Source of the DNA: Streptomyces sp. 846.5
Lineage (GTDB): Bacteria > Actinomycetota > Actinomycetes > Streptomycetales > Streptomycetaceae
Assembly: GCF_004365705.1 (NCBI RefSeq)
Contig: NZ_SOBN01000001.1
Coordinates: forward strand, 4,574,001-4,638,000
Reading direction: 5' to 3'
DNA: 64,000 nt
The translations under genes were made by a program, and so were the position numbers. The notes under the pieces were generated by a model, which ran no database searches, was not told where the DNA came from, and saw nothing but the letters and a program-made list of their open reading frames with translations. Position 1 is the stretch's first letter, and every line of letters starts with the position of its first letter. Shown here one piece after another: positions 24,795-32,442 of the stretch.

Positions 24795-26636
24795 ATGAGC
24801 GATCCCCAGGCCGCCACCCCGGCCGACCAGCAGGCCGCAGAGGGCCGTACCCGCAAGGGCATCCAGCTGCCGAAGGTGTCGCGTCCATGGATTCCGGCGG
24901 TCGTCGGCTACGCCACGGCGCTGGTCGGACTGGGTGACATCGTCGGCGCGGTGGCACCGCACTTCAAGGGGTCCAGGGTCCACGAACTTGCCAGCTTCCT
25001 ACCGGGAACCGTGACCACGCTGGCCACCGCCGCCTCGCTGGTCGTCGGCATTCTGCTGATCATGCTGGCGCACGCGCTGCGGCGCAGGAAGCAGCGGGCC
25101 TGGAAGGCCGTGGCGGTGCTGCTGCCGGTCGGCGCGCTGCTGGAGGCGTTGCGCTGGCACCACACCGGAACCGCGGTGGTGACCGTGGTGGTGTTCGTCG
25201 TCGTACTGGTGAATCGGCGCGAGTTCTACGCGCTGTCGGACCCGCGCAGCCGCTGGCGTGCGCTGGGGAACTTCATCGCGATGTACGTACTGAGTTTTGG
25301 GCTCGGTCTGATCATCGTCAGTTCGCACGCCAAGACCACGCTCGGGGCCCCCAGTTTTGGCGACCGTTTCTGGCAGGTGGTCTGGGGTCTGATCGGGATC
25401 GGCGGCCCGATCCACTACACCGCGGACCGCACCAATGACGTGGTCTACTACTCGCTCGCCGGGCTCGGCCTGCTGACCGCGGTCAGCACGGTGTGGCTGG
25501 CGACCAAGCCGTCCAAGCCGGTCGCCGAGCTCAGCACGGTGGAGGAGGGGCAGGTCCGGGAGCTGCTGGTGAAGCACGGGTCCCGTGACTCGCTGGGCTA
25601 CTTCGCGCTGCGCCGGGACAAGAGCGTCATCTTCTCGCCCAGCGGCAAGGCCGCCATCGCCTACCGGGTGGTGTCCGGGGTGATGCTCGCCTCCGGCGAC
25701 CCGATCGGCGACGTCGAGGCCTGGCCCGGCGCGATCAAGCTGTTCATGGAGGAGGCGCACCGGCACGCCTGGGTGCCCGCGGTGATGGGCTGCAGCGAGA
25801 CCGGCGGCGAGGTGTGGACCCGCGAGGCGGGTCTGGACGCCCTGGAGATCGGCGACGAAGCCATCGTGGAGGTCGACGACTTCACACTGGAGGGCCGGGC
25901 CATGCGCAACGTCCGGCAGATGGTGAAGCGGATCGAGCGGGCCGGGTACGTCTGCAAGGTGCGCCGGGTCGACGAGCTCACCGAGACGGAGCTGGAGCAG
26001 ATCCGCTACGCGGCCGACGCCTGGCGCGGCACCGAGACCGAGCGGGGCTTCTCGATGGCGCTGGGCCGCTTCGGCGACCCGGCGGACACCGGCTGCGTGG
26101 TGGTCACCGCGCACAAGCTCCCCGAGGGGGCGGCCGAGGGGGCGTCGGACATCCGCGCGGTGCTGCACTTCGTGCCCTGGGGCAAGGAGGGGATCTCGCT
26201 GGAGCTGATGCGCCGGGACCGGGACGCCGACCCGGGGCTGAACGAGCTGCTCATCGTCAAGGCGCTGCAGGCGTCGGGCGAGCTGGGGATCAGCCGGGTC
26301 TCGCTGAACTTCGCGATGTTCCGCTCGGCGCTGGCGCGGGGTGAGCGGATCGGCGCGGGGCCGGTGCTGCGCGCTTGGCGCGGGCTGCTGGTGTTCCTGT
26401 CGCGGTGGTTCCAGATCGAGTCGCTCTACAAGTTCAACGCCAAGTTCCGTCCGATCTGGGAGCCCCGGTTCCTGGTCTACCCGACCGCGCGGGACCTGCC
26501 GAGGATCGGCATCTCGGCGCTCCAGGCCGAGGCGTTCATCGTGATGGAGCTGCCGAAGTTCCTCCGCAGGCGGCCGAAGCGTGTGGCTGCGGTGCAGGCA
26601 CGGACCGAGCTGAACGGGGCTCCGGTGCGGACGTAG
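24795..26636 (+). CDS. MprF/LysX-like phosphatidylglycerol aminoacyltransferase (DUF2156)
   Basis: This 613-residue membrane protein has an N-terminal region of about six helices (residues 35-240). It is followed by a cytosolic DUF2156/GNAT-like domain (YFALRRDKSVIFSPSGKAAI, then ASGDPIGD), as in the aminoacyl-transfer half of MprF. It would transfer an amino acid, typically lysine, from tRNA to phosphatidylglycerol and so reduce surface charge. It lacks the fused LysRS domain of mycobacterial LysX, and the housekeeping lysS is 20 kb away. The ATG follows a TACTCT -10-like box by only 8 bp, so the leader is very short. It diverges from the paired esterases. Confidence 0.85.
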   Translation: MSDPQAATPADQQAAEGRTRKGIQLPKVSRPWIPAVVGYATALVGLGDIVGAVAPHFKGSRVHELASFLPGTVTTLATAASLVVGILLIMLAHALRRRKQRAWKAVAVLLPVGALLEALRWHHTGTAVVTVVVFVVVLVNRREFYALSDPRSRWRALGNFIAMYVLSFGLGLIIVSSHAKTTLGAPSFGDRFWQVVWGLIGIGGPIHYTADRTNDVVYYSLAGLGLLTAVSTVWLATKPSKPVAELSTVEEGQVRELLVKHGSRDSLGYFALRRDKSVIFSPSGKAAIAYRVVSGVMLASGDPIGDVEAWPGAIKLFMEEAHRHAWVPAVMGCSETGGEVWTREAGLDALEIGDEAIVEVDDFTLEGRAMRNVRQMVKRIERAGYVCKVRRVDELTETELEQIRYAADAWRGTETERGFSMALGRFGDPADTGCVVVTAHKLPEGAAEGASDIRAVLHFVPWGKEGISLELMRRDRDADPGLNELLIVKALQASGELGISRVSLNFAMFRSALARGERIGAGPVLRAWRGLLVFLSRWFQIESLYKFNAKFRPIWEPRFLVYPTARDLPRIGISALQAEAFIVMELPKFLRRRPKRVAAVQARTELNGAPVRT

Positions 26637-26659
26637 GTTTCCGGGTGCGGCGCCTGCAT

Positions 26660-26752
26660 GGTTGGTCGCGCGCGCAGTTAATTCAGCAGAGTCCCGCGCC
26701 CCTATGGGTCTGCAACTGGCGCAGTTGCACATGCTCAGGGGCGCGACCAGCC
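26660..26752. repeat. Dispersed palindromic element, copy D (long arm type)
   Basis: The left arm (26660-26704) is a second arm type: GGTTGGTCGCGC, then an AT-containing insert GCAGTTAATTCAGCAGAG, then TCCCGCGCCCCT. The right arm (26737-26752) is short, AGGGGCGCGACCAGCC, so the insert is unpaired. The nested TGCAACTGG.CAGTTGCA hairpin (26711-26729) is kept. It lies 23 bp after the MprF-like gene, before folP. Confidence 0.85.
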
Positions 26753-26795
26753 GGGCAAGCGCCGCACCCGGCAGCGTCTGCTTCACAATGGCCGC

Positions 26796-27665
26796 ATGAG
26801 CACGTACAAGTCCCCGCTCCCCGGTCTGCCCGAGTGGCAGCGCAGCGCGGTGATGGGCATCGTCAACGTCACGCCTGACTCCTTCTCGGACGGCGGGCTC
26901 TGGCTCGACCCGGGCCGGGCGGTGGCCCACGGTCTGGAGCTGGTGCGCCAGGGCGCGGACCTGATCGACGTGGGCGGCGAGTCAACCCGCCCGGGGGCGG
27001 TGCGGGTCACCCGTGAGGAGGAACTGCGGCGGGTGCTGCCGGTGGTCCGGGGGCTGGTCGAGGGCGGGGCGCTGGTCAGCGTGGACACCATGCGCGCCGC
27101 CGTGGCCGAGGCCGCGGTGGACGCCGGCGCGCTGATCATCAACGACGTCAGCGGCGGCCGTTCGGACCCGGAGATGGTGGGCGTCGCCGCTCGTACGGGC
27201 GTTCCCTTCGTGGTGATGCACTGGCGCGGCCAGTCCGCGGACATGGATGAGCTGGCCTCCTACGGGGATGTAGTGGGCGAGGTCATCGAGGAAGTGGAGC
27301 GCCAGATGGACGCTGTGGTGTCGGGCGGGGTCGACCCCGCCCAGGTGATCGTCGATCCCGGGCTCGGCTTCGCCAAGACCAGGGCGGACGACTGGGCCCT
27401 GCTGGCCCGGCTGGACGCCTGGTCGGGCCTGGGCCGGCCGGTGCTGGTCGCGGCCTCGCGCAAGCGGTTCCTGGGGACGCTGCTGGCCGACCCGGTCACC
27501 GGCGAGCCCCGCCCGGCCCGGGCCCGCGACGCCGCCACGGCCGCGGTGTCCGCGCTGGCGGCGGCCCAGGGCGCCTGGGCGGTCCGGGTGCACGAGGTGC
27601 CCGCGACGGTCGACGCGGTACGGGTGGAGGCCGCGCTGCGGGCCGCCAGGGGCGGCGGCCGGTGA
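26796..27665 (+). CDS. folP: Dihydropteroate synthase
   Basis: This 289-residue TIM-barrel enzyme joins dihydropterin pyrophosphate with p-aminobenzoate and is the sulfonamide target. It has the pterin-PP loop NVTPDSFSDGG, DVGGESTRPG, and VDPGLGFAK with SRKRFLG. The ATG start gives MSTYKSPLPGLP. It overlaps the following NTF2-like gene by 4 bp (GTGA). Streptomycetes often carry two folP-like genes, and this one, beside folB and folK, is the biosynthetic copy. Confidence 0.96.
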   Translation: MSTYKSPLPGLPEWQRSAVMGIVNVTPDSFSDGGLWLDPGRAVAHGLELVRQGADLIDVGGESTRPGAVRVTREEELRRVLPVVRGLVEGGALVSVDTMRAAVAEAAVDAGALIINDVSGGRSDPEMVGVAARTGVPFVVMHWRGQSADMDELASYGDVVGEVIEEVERQMDAVVSGGVDPAQVIVDPGLGFAKTRADDWALLARLDAWSGLGRPVLVAASRKRFLGTLLADPVTGEPRPARARDAATAAVSALAAAQGAWAVRVHEVPATVDAVRVEAALRAARGGGR

Positions 27666-28132
27666 CCGGCCCGGTCGCTCCGGGGCGGACCCCCGACCAG
27701 CAGGCCGTCGAGGCCGTGAACGCCGCCCTGTACGCCGCGCTGGAGGCCGGCGACCTGGACGGGCTCACCGACGTCTGGGTGTCCGGGGCGGACGCCGACG
27801 ACGTCCGCGGCGCGGTCTGCGTGCACCCCGGCTGGCCGGTGCTGCGCGGACGGGCCTCGGTGCTGCGCTCCTATGCGCTGATCATGGCGCACACCGAGTA
27901 CATCCAGTTCTTCCTCACCGACGTGGAGGTGGAGGTCGTCGGCGATGTGGCACTTGTCACCTGCACCGAGAACATCCTCTCCGGCGGCGAGGCCGAGACC
28001 GAGGGCGAGCTCGGGCCGCTGGTCGGCGGCCGGGTGGTGGCCAGCAACCTGTTCCGGCGCACCGCGGAGGGCTGGCGGCTCTGGTCGCACCACGGATCTC
28101 CCGTGCTGACCAGCGGGCCTGACGAGGAGTAG
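27662..28132 (+). CDS. NTF2-like (SnoaL/DUF4440) protein
   Basis: This 156-residue cone-shaped alpha+beta fold has an N-terminal helix pair (AVNAALYAALEAGDLDGLTDVW), VHPGWPVLRG, and strands ending FRRTAEGWRLWSHHGSPV. The fold either binds a small ligand or catalyses isomerase-type chemistry. It is translationally coupled to folP through GTGA and precedes folB, so it is likely part of the folate operon. It has no demonstrated folate role that I know of. Confidence 0.8.
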   Translation: MTGPVAPGRTPDQQAVEAVNAALYAALEAGDLDGLTDVWVSGADADDVRGAVCVHPGWPVLRGRASVLRSYALIMAHTEYIQFFLTDVEVEVVGDVALVTCTENILSGGEAETEGELGPLVGGRVVASNLFRRTAEGWRLWSHHGSPVLTSGPDEE

Positions 28133-28318
28133 GCCGGGCGGACCGGACGCCGTCCGGGGAATGCGATCACGTCCCGCGGGTGTTCTCCCGACTGCCGAAG
28201 GGGCAGCGGTGCTGCTGGGACGGCCCGCGGCGAAGCGGTGCGTGCACGGCCGGACGGCCCTGTGGATCGTCTTCGCTGTCAGTGCCCGGAGGTAGTTTGG
28301 CTGAGACAGTTTTCGACT

Positions 28319-28355
28319 GGGCAGGCAACGTCGCCTGCATCGTTCCCGCCTGCCC
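28319..28355 (+). promoter_or_regulatory. Alternative hairpins in the folB leader
   Basis: In the 275-bp gap before folB, GGGCAGGC (28319-28326) can pair with GCCTGCCC (28348-28355), or its GCAGGC core can pair with GCCTGC (28333-28338). The two hairpins are mutually exclusive. The preceding GTAGTTTGG...GACAGTTTTCGA stretch is AT-rich and may be a promoter. No known riboswitch motif is recognised. Confidence 0.25.
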
Positions 28356-28407
28356 GGCCACCCGTCGGCAGCCGGACGGGGGCGTTCGACCTGTGGGAGT
28401 GATTCCT

Positions 28408-28788
28408 TTGTTCGATCGGGAGCACAGTCTGGACCGTGTCGCGGTGCGTGGCCTCCGGGCCCGCGGCCACCACGGGGTCTTTCCGCGGGAGCGGGAGCAG
28501 GGCCAGACCTTCGTGGTCGACATCGTCCTCGGCATGGATACCCGTCCCGCCGCCTCGGGCGACGACCTCAGCCGGACCGCCCACTACGGCATCGTGTCCG
28601 AGGAGGTCGTGGCGATCGTCCAGGGCGAGCCCGTCGACCTGATCGAGACCCTGGCCCAGCGCATCGCCGACCAGTGCCTGAAGCACGAGGCGGTACAGGA
28701 GGTCGAGGTGACCGTGCACAAGCCGGACGCCCCGATCACCGTGCCGTTCGACGACGTGTCCATCACCATCGTTCGGAGCCGCGGATGA
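28408..28788 (+). CDS. folB: Dihydroneopterin aldolase
   Basis: This 126-residue enzyme cleaves dihydroneopterin to 6-hydroxymethyl-dihydropterin. It has RGLRARGHHGVFPREREQGQ, HYGIVSEEV and the catalytic lysine region VTVHKPDAPI. Homologues begin at about LDRVAVRG, so the start is close to 28408, where a TTG follows GGGAG with 8-bp spacing. A GTG at 28393 is the alternative. Its stop overlaps folK's start as ATGA, and the two are translationally coupled. Confidence 0.9.
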   Translation: MFDREHSLDRVAVRGLRARGHHGVFPREREQGQTFVVDIVLGMDTRPAASGDDLSRTAHYGIVSEEVVAIVQGEPVDLIETLAQRIADQCLKHEAVQEVEVTVHKPDAPITVPFDDVSITIVRSRG

Positions 28789-29372
28789 GCAGCGATCCCA
28801 CCACCAGCCCCGTCGCCCCCCATGTCGAGCGGCAGGTCGACGAGGCCGACTTCACCCTGCACAACCCGGTCCTCGCCGTGGTGGCGCTGGGCAGCAACCT
28901 CGGCAACCGGCTGGAGACCCTGCAGGGCGCCGTGGACGCCCTGGAGGACACCCCGGGCGTGCGGATCCGCGCGGTCTCCCCGGTCTACGAGACCGAGGGC
29001 GTAGGCGGCCCCGAGGGCCAGCCGACGTATCTGAACGCGGTGCTGGTGCTGCGCACCACCCTGCCGCCGCACTCGCTGCTGGAGCGGGCGAACGCGGTCG
29101 AGGACGCCTTCGGACGGATCCGCGAGGTCCGCTGGGGCGCGCGCACCCTGGATGTCGACATCCTGGCCTACGAGGGCGTCGTCGAGGACTCGCCGTCGCT
29201 GACGCTGCCGCATCCGCGCGCCCATGAGCGGGCCTTCGTGCTGGCTCCCTGGCTGGATGTGGACCCGGCCGCGGAGATCCCCGGCGCCGGCTCGGTCGCG
29301 CACCTCCTCGACGCGGTCGGCGTGGCCGGCGTCAGGCGGCGCGACGACCTCTCGCTGCACCTGCCCGAGTAA
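28785..29372 (+). CDS. folK: Hydroxymethyldihydropterin pyrophosphokinase
   Basis: This 195-residue kinase activates 6-hydroxymethyl-dihydropterin with ATP to supply folP. It has ALGSNLGNR, SPVYETEGVGG, WGARTLDVDIL and LPHPRAHERAFVL, all HPPK hallmarks. The ATG at 28785 overlaps the folB stop. About 28 extra N-terminal residues precede the conserved start, as is common in streptomycetes. Confidence 0.95.
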   Translation: MSSDPTTSPVAPHVERQVDEADFTLHNPVLAVVALGSNLGNRLETLQGAVDALEDTPGVRIRAVSPVYETEGVGGPEGQPTYLNAVLVLRTTLPPHSLLERANAVEDAFGRIREVRWGARTLDVDILAYEGVVEDSPSLTLPHPRAHERAFVLAPWLDVDPAAEIPGAGSVAHLLDAVGVAGVRRRDDLSLHLPE

Positions 29373-29428
29373 CAGACGGCGGCGGGTAGGCTCTGAGGTT
29401 GAGCCTGTGCTGACCTGAAGGGGAGATC

Positions 29429-29923
29429 TTGAAGGCGCTACGCGCTGTCGTGCTGGTCGCGATCACCCTGGTGGCCGGGGTGCTGTCCTGGGCCGGGTCG
29501 CAGCTGTGGAACTCGGTGGGGTCGCTGCCGGGCGTCCCCACGGCGGCGCCGGTCGTGCTGGCGATCATCGCCGTGGTGCTGGCCGCCACCGCGATCTCGC
29601 TGCGGGGCAGGCTGAAGGCGCAGCGGGAGCGGGTGCCGGGGGCCAAGGGCGTGGATCCGTTGTCGGCCGCGAGGGCGGTGGTCCTGGGCCAGGCGAGCGC
29701 GCTGGTCTCGGCGCTGGTCACCGGGGTGTACGGCGGTATGGGGGTGTTCCTGCTGAGCAGCAGCGACGCCTCGGCCCGCCGGGGCCAGTCGCTGACGGCG
29801 CTGTTCGCGGTGCTGGCGGGGATCGCGGTGATGGCGGCGGGGCTGTGGATCCAGTACATCTGCCGACTGCCGGAGGACCAGGACCCGTCGACGCCGGTGC
29901 ACAGCTCGGCGGAGCGGCCCTGA
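29429..29923 (+). CDS. DUF3180 membrane protein
   Basis: This 164-residue protein has four predicted membrane helices: residues 3-25, 40-57, 85-110 and 125-145. It is an actinobacterial DUF3180 protein, commonly the last gene after folK. The TTG start follows AGGGGAGATC. Its function is unknown, and position alone links it to folate genes, which is weak evidence. Confidence 0.82.
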   Translation: MKALRAVVLVAITLVAGVLSWAGSQLWNSVGSLPGVPTAAPVVLAIIAVVLAATAISLRGRLKAQRERVPGAKGVDPLSAARAVVLGQASALVSALVTGVYGGMGVFLLSSSDASARRGQSLTALFAVLAGIAVMAAGLWIQYICRLPEDQDPSTPVHSSAERP

Positions 29924-29936
29924 GGCCTGGGTGAAG

Positions 29937-29949
29937 TGACGTAACGTCA
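29937..29949. promoter_or_regulatory. Operator-like palindrome TGACGT-A-ACGTCA
   Basis: A perfect palindrome with 6-bp arms and one central base lies about 60 bp before the -35 of the next gene. It has the form of a dimeric regulator site. It could instead belong to the 3' end of the DUF3180 gene. Confidence 0.3.
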
Positions 29950-30008
29950 TGGTTGGTACACCCAGATGCCATGAACCGGTCCTGTCAAGAGCACTTTTGG
30001 GCCCTGGC

Positions 30009-30038
30009 CTGACATGGGCAGCGCGGTCGCGCTAGATT
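30009..30038 (+). promoter_or_regulatory. Sigma-70-type promoter giving a leaderless transcript
   Basis: CTGACA (30009-30014), an 18-bp spacer and TAGATT (30033-30038) form a good housekeeping promoter. The ATG at 30045 comes 6 bp after the -10 box, so transcription probably starts at or next to the A of the ATG. No ribosome-binding site exists, which agrees. Confidence 0.6.
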
Positions 30039-30044
30039 CTGGCC

Positions 30045-31136
30045 ATGCCACGTGGTCGCCATCGCCAGTCCTCGCCTCTGAGCAGGCTCCTCCCTCCGAC
30101 CGCCTGCGGAGTGCTGGCCATCGCCTCACTCATATCGGCGGTCTTCGCGACCGATCCGGCGATGCTTCGCGTCCTGGTGGTGGCCGCGTCGGTCGGGGCC
30201 TTCGCCGGTGCGGTGCTGCTGCGGCTGCGCGAGCACGCGGGGCAGATCGAGCTCGATGCGGAGATGGCCGCGAGGAGTCGCGACGAGGCCCGCTTCGAGG
30301 ACCGGGTGGCCGAGCTGGAGTACGCCGCTGAGGCGGCCGAGGAGCAGGTCAAGCGGATGGAGCGGCGGCTGCTCGCGCAGCGCAGCCAGATCGCCAGGGC
30401 CGAGGCCGAGAACGCCAGGCTGCAGCGGGAGCGCGCCAGGGTCGCGGCGGAGCAGGCCCTGCGGGAGGCGGAGGAGACCCAGCGCAGGGAGGCCGCGCTG
30501 CGGGGCACCCGTCCCACCCCGACCGCCTACCTGAAGGCCGCGGCGGCGCTGCGCGGTCTGGAGCGGAGGGCGGCCGTGGGCCAGGCCCAGCGGATCGCCT
30601 CGGCCGGCGGGGCCGGTGGGTCGGTGCCGGTGCGGGAGGCGGAGCCGGTGGCACCGGCGGTGGAGCCGGCGGCCGAGCCGGTTCTGGAGCCGGTGGCTGC
30701 GAAGGCTGCCGAGCCGAAGCAGGAACGGGAGCGGGTGCAGGAGCGGTCGGCGTTCCGGCCGAAGCCGAAGGCGAAGCCCAAGAAGGCGGTTGCCACGGCC
30801 GAGAAGCCGTCGGGGCCGGCCTGGGCGAGGGCGGCGTTGCCGCCGCTGCGGCCGGCGAGTGCGGTGATGCCGCGGCAGTCGCGTGATGTGCTGCGTCAGG
30901 ATGCGGGCACCAGCGGGACGTTCAACTTCTTCAGCCGGCAGGAGACGGCGATCTCCACGGAGCTCGGTGACCTGGCGGACGTGGTCGGCACGGAGGCCGC
31001 GGCGGCCCAGCGGTTGTACGCGGATGCGACGGGTACGGCGGAGGGCGCGGCGGGGACTGCGGAGGACGTGGTGCACGACCTCACCGCGGAGGACGAGACG
31101 GAACCCATCGACGTCCGCTCCCTCCGGGCCCTGTAG
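30045..31136 (+). CDS. Coiled-coil membrane protein, unknown function
   Basis: This 363-residue protein has two membrane helices (about 15-35 and 42-60), a coiled coil rich in Glu, Arg and Ala (about 65-150, ELEYAAEAAEEQVKRMERRL), a Pro/Ala/Glu linker (190-260) and an acidic tail. The layout suggests a membrane-tethered scaffold. It is conserved among streptomycetes in this neighbourhood, but I know of no assigned role. It is expressed from a probable leaderless promoter. It ends 10 bp before dispersed-repeat copy E and converges on nuoD. Confidence 0.72.
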   Translation: MPRGRHRQSSPLSRLLPPTACGVLAIASLISAVFATDPAMLRVLVVAASVGAFAGAVLLRLREHAGQIELDAEMAARSRDEARFEDRVAELEYAAEAAEEQVKRMERRLLAQRSQIARAEAENARLQRERARVAAEQALREAEETQRREAALRGTRPTPTAYLKAAAALRGLERRAAVGQAQRIASAGGAGGSVPVREAEPVAPAVEPAAEPVLEPVAAKAAEPKQERERVQERSAFRPKPKAKPKKAVATAEKPSGPAWARAALPPLRPASAVMPRQSRDVLRQDAGTSGTFNFFSRQETAISTELGDLADVVGTEAAAAQRLYADATGTAEGAAGTAEDVVHDLTAEDETEPIDVRSLRAL

Positions 31137-31146
31137 TTGGTTTTTA

Positions 31147-31235
31147 AGGGGCGCGGGGCTCTGCTTGATTAACTGCGCGCGCGACCAGCCCTCTACGGAG
31201 GTGCATGGTTGGCAGCGCAGTTCCCCGCGCCCCTA
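31147..31235. repeat. Dispersed palindromic element, copy E (two half-elements)
   Basis: Segment 31147-31190 is the long arm type in reverse (AGGGGCGCGGGGCTCTGC, then TTGATTAACTGCGCGCGCGA). It matches the reverse complement of copy D's left arm at about 40 of 44 positions. Segment 31205-31235 is a short-type left arm (GCGCAGTTCCCCGCGCCCCT). The arms are in swapped order with no nested hairpin between them, which looks like the junction of two elements. It lies between convergent genes. Confidence 0.8.
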
Positions 31236-31260
31236 GGTGGTTGCAGGGCTGGCCTCTGGC

Positions 31261-32442
31261 TTATTTGTCGATGTCGCCGACGACGAAGAAGAGGGAGCCC
31301 AGGATCGCCACCATGTCGGCGACCAACGTGCCGGGCAGGAGCTCGCCTAGGGCCTGGATGTTGTTGTAGGAGGCCGAGCGGAGTTTCAGGCGCCATGGCG
31401 TCTTGTCGCCGCGGGAGACCAGGTAGTAGCCGTTCACGCCGAGGGGGTTCTCGGTCCAGGTGTAGGTGTGGCCCTCGGGGGCCTTCAGTACCTTGGGCAG
31501 GCGGGTGTTGATCGGTCCGGGCGCCGTCTCGGCCAGCCGGTCCAGGCACGCCTCGGCCAGGTCCAGCGAGTTGTGCACCTGGTCCAGCAGGCACTCGAAC
31601 CGGGCCAGGCAGTCGCCCTCCTGACGGGTCACCACCCGCAGCACCCCGGCCAGTTCCGGGTAGGCCAGGTAGGGCTCGTCCCGGCGCAGGTCGAAGTCCA
31701 CGCCGGAGGCCCTGGCGATCGGCCCGCTCACGCCGTAGGCGTGGACCAGCTCCGGCGCCAGCACGCCGACGCCCCGGGTGCGGGCCCGGAAGATGTCGTT
31801 GCCGAGGACCAGGTCGTCGAAGACGCCCATCCGGCCCCGGACCGCGGCGACCGTGGCGCGCACCCGTCCGTACCACCCGGCCGGCAGGTCCTCCTTGAGG
31901 CCGCCGACCCGGTTGAACATGAAGTGCATCCGGCCGCCCGAGGCCTCCTCCATCACCGACTGGAGCTGCTCGCGCTCGTGGAAGGCGTGGAAGACCGGGG
32001 TGATCCCGCCCAGCTCCAGCGGGTAGGAGCCGAGGAACATCAGGTGGTTGAGCACCCGGTTCAGCTCGGCCAGCAGGGTGCGGGTCCAGGTGGCCCGCTC
32101 GGGGACCTCCATGCCGAGCATCCGCTCCACGCCGAGGACCACGCCCAGCTCGTTGGCGAAGGCCGAGAGCCAGTCGTGGCGGTTGGCCAGCATGATGATC
32201 TGCCGGTAGTCCCTGGCCTCGAACAGCTTCTCGGCACCCCGGTGCATATAGCCGATCACCGGCTCGGCGGCGGTGATCAGCTCCCCGTCCAGCCGCAGCT
32301 TGATCCGCAGCACGCCGTGGGTGGAGGGGTGCTGCGGGCCGATGTTGAGCACCATGTCGCTGGTGCCCAGCTCGGTGGCGGCCCCGGCGCCGATCCCGAC
32401 CGTGGTCTCACGGGTGCCGCGCCCCGGCGTGCTAATCGTCAT
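31261..32442 (-). CDS. nuoD2: Stand-alone NuoD-like (49 kDa) complex I subunit
   Basis: This 393-residue homologue of the NADH-quinone oxidoreductase 49-kDa subunit, which helps form the quinone pocket, includes [14 protein letters not shown] (about 33-46), YMHRGAEKL, and the C-terminal VVGDIDK. It lies outside any nuo operon, as a second NuoD does in streptomycetes. The ATG at 32442 is preferred over a GTG at 32460. Its start overlaps the end of the MidA-like methyltransferase gene by 11 bp, so the two are translationally coupled. It may serve an alternative complex I or a hydrogenase-like module. Confidence 0.88.
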   Translation of the reverse strand: MTISTPGRGTRETTVGIGAGAATELGTSDMVLNIGPQHPSTHGVLRIKLRLDGELITAAEPVIGYMHRGAEKLFEARDYRQIIMLANRHDWLSAFANELGVVLGVERMLGMEVPERATWTRTLLAELNRVLNHLMFLGSYPLELGGITPVFHAFHEREQLQSVMEEASGGRMHFMFNRVGGLKEDLPAGWYGRVRATVAAVRGRMGVFDDLVLGNDIFRARTRGVGVLAPELVHAYGVSGPIARASGVDFDLRRDEPYLAYPELAGVLRVVTRQEGDCLARFECLLDQVHNSLDLAEACLDRLAETAPGPINTRLPKVLKAPEGHTYTWTENPLGVNGYYLVSRGDKTPWRLKLRSASYNNIQALGELLPGTLVADMVAILGSLFFVVGDIDK

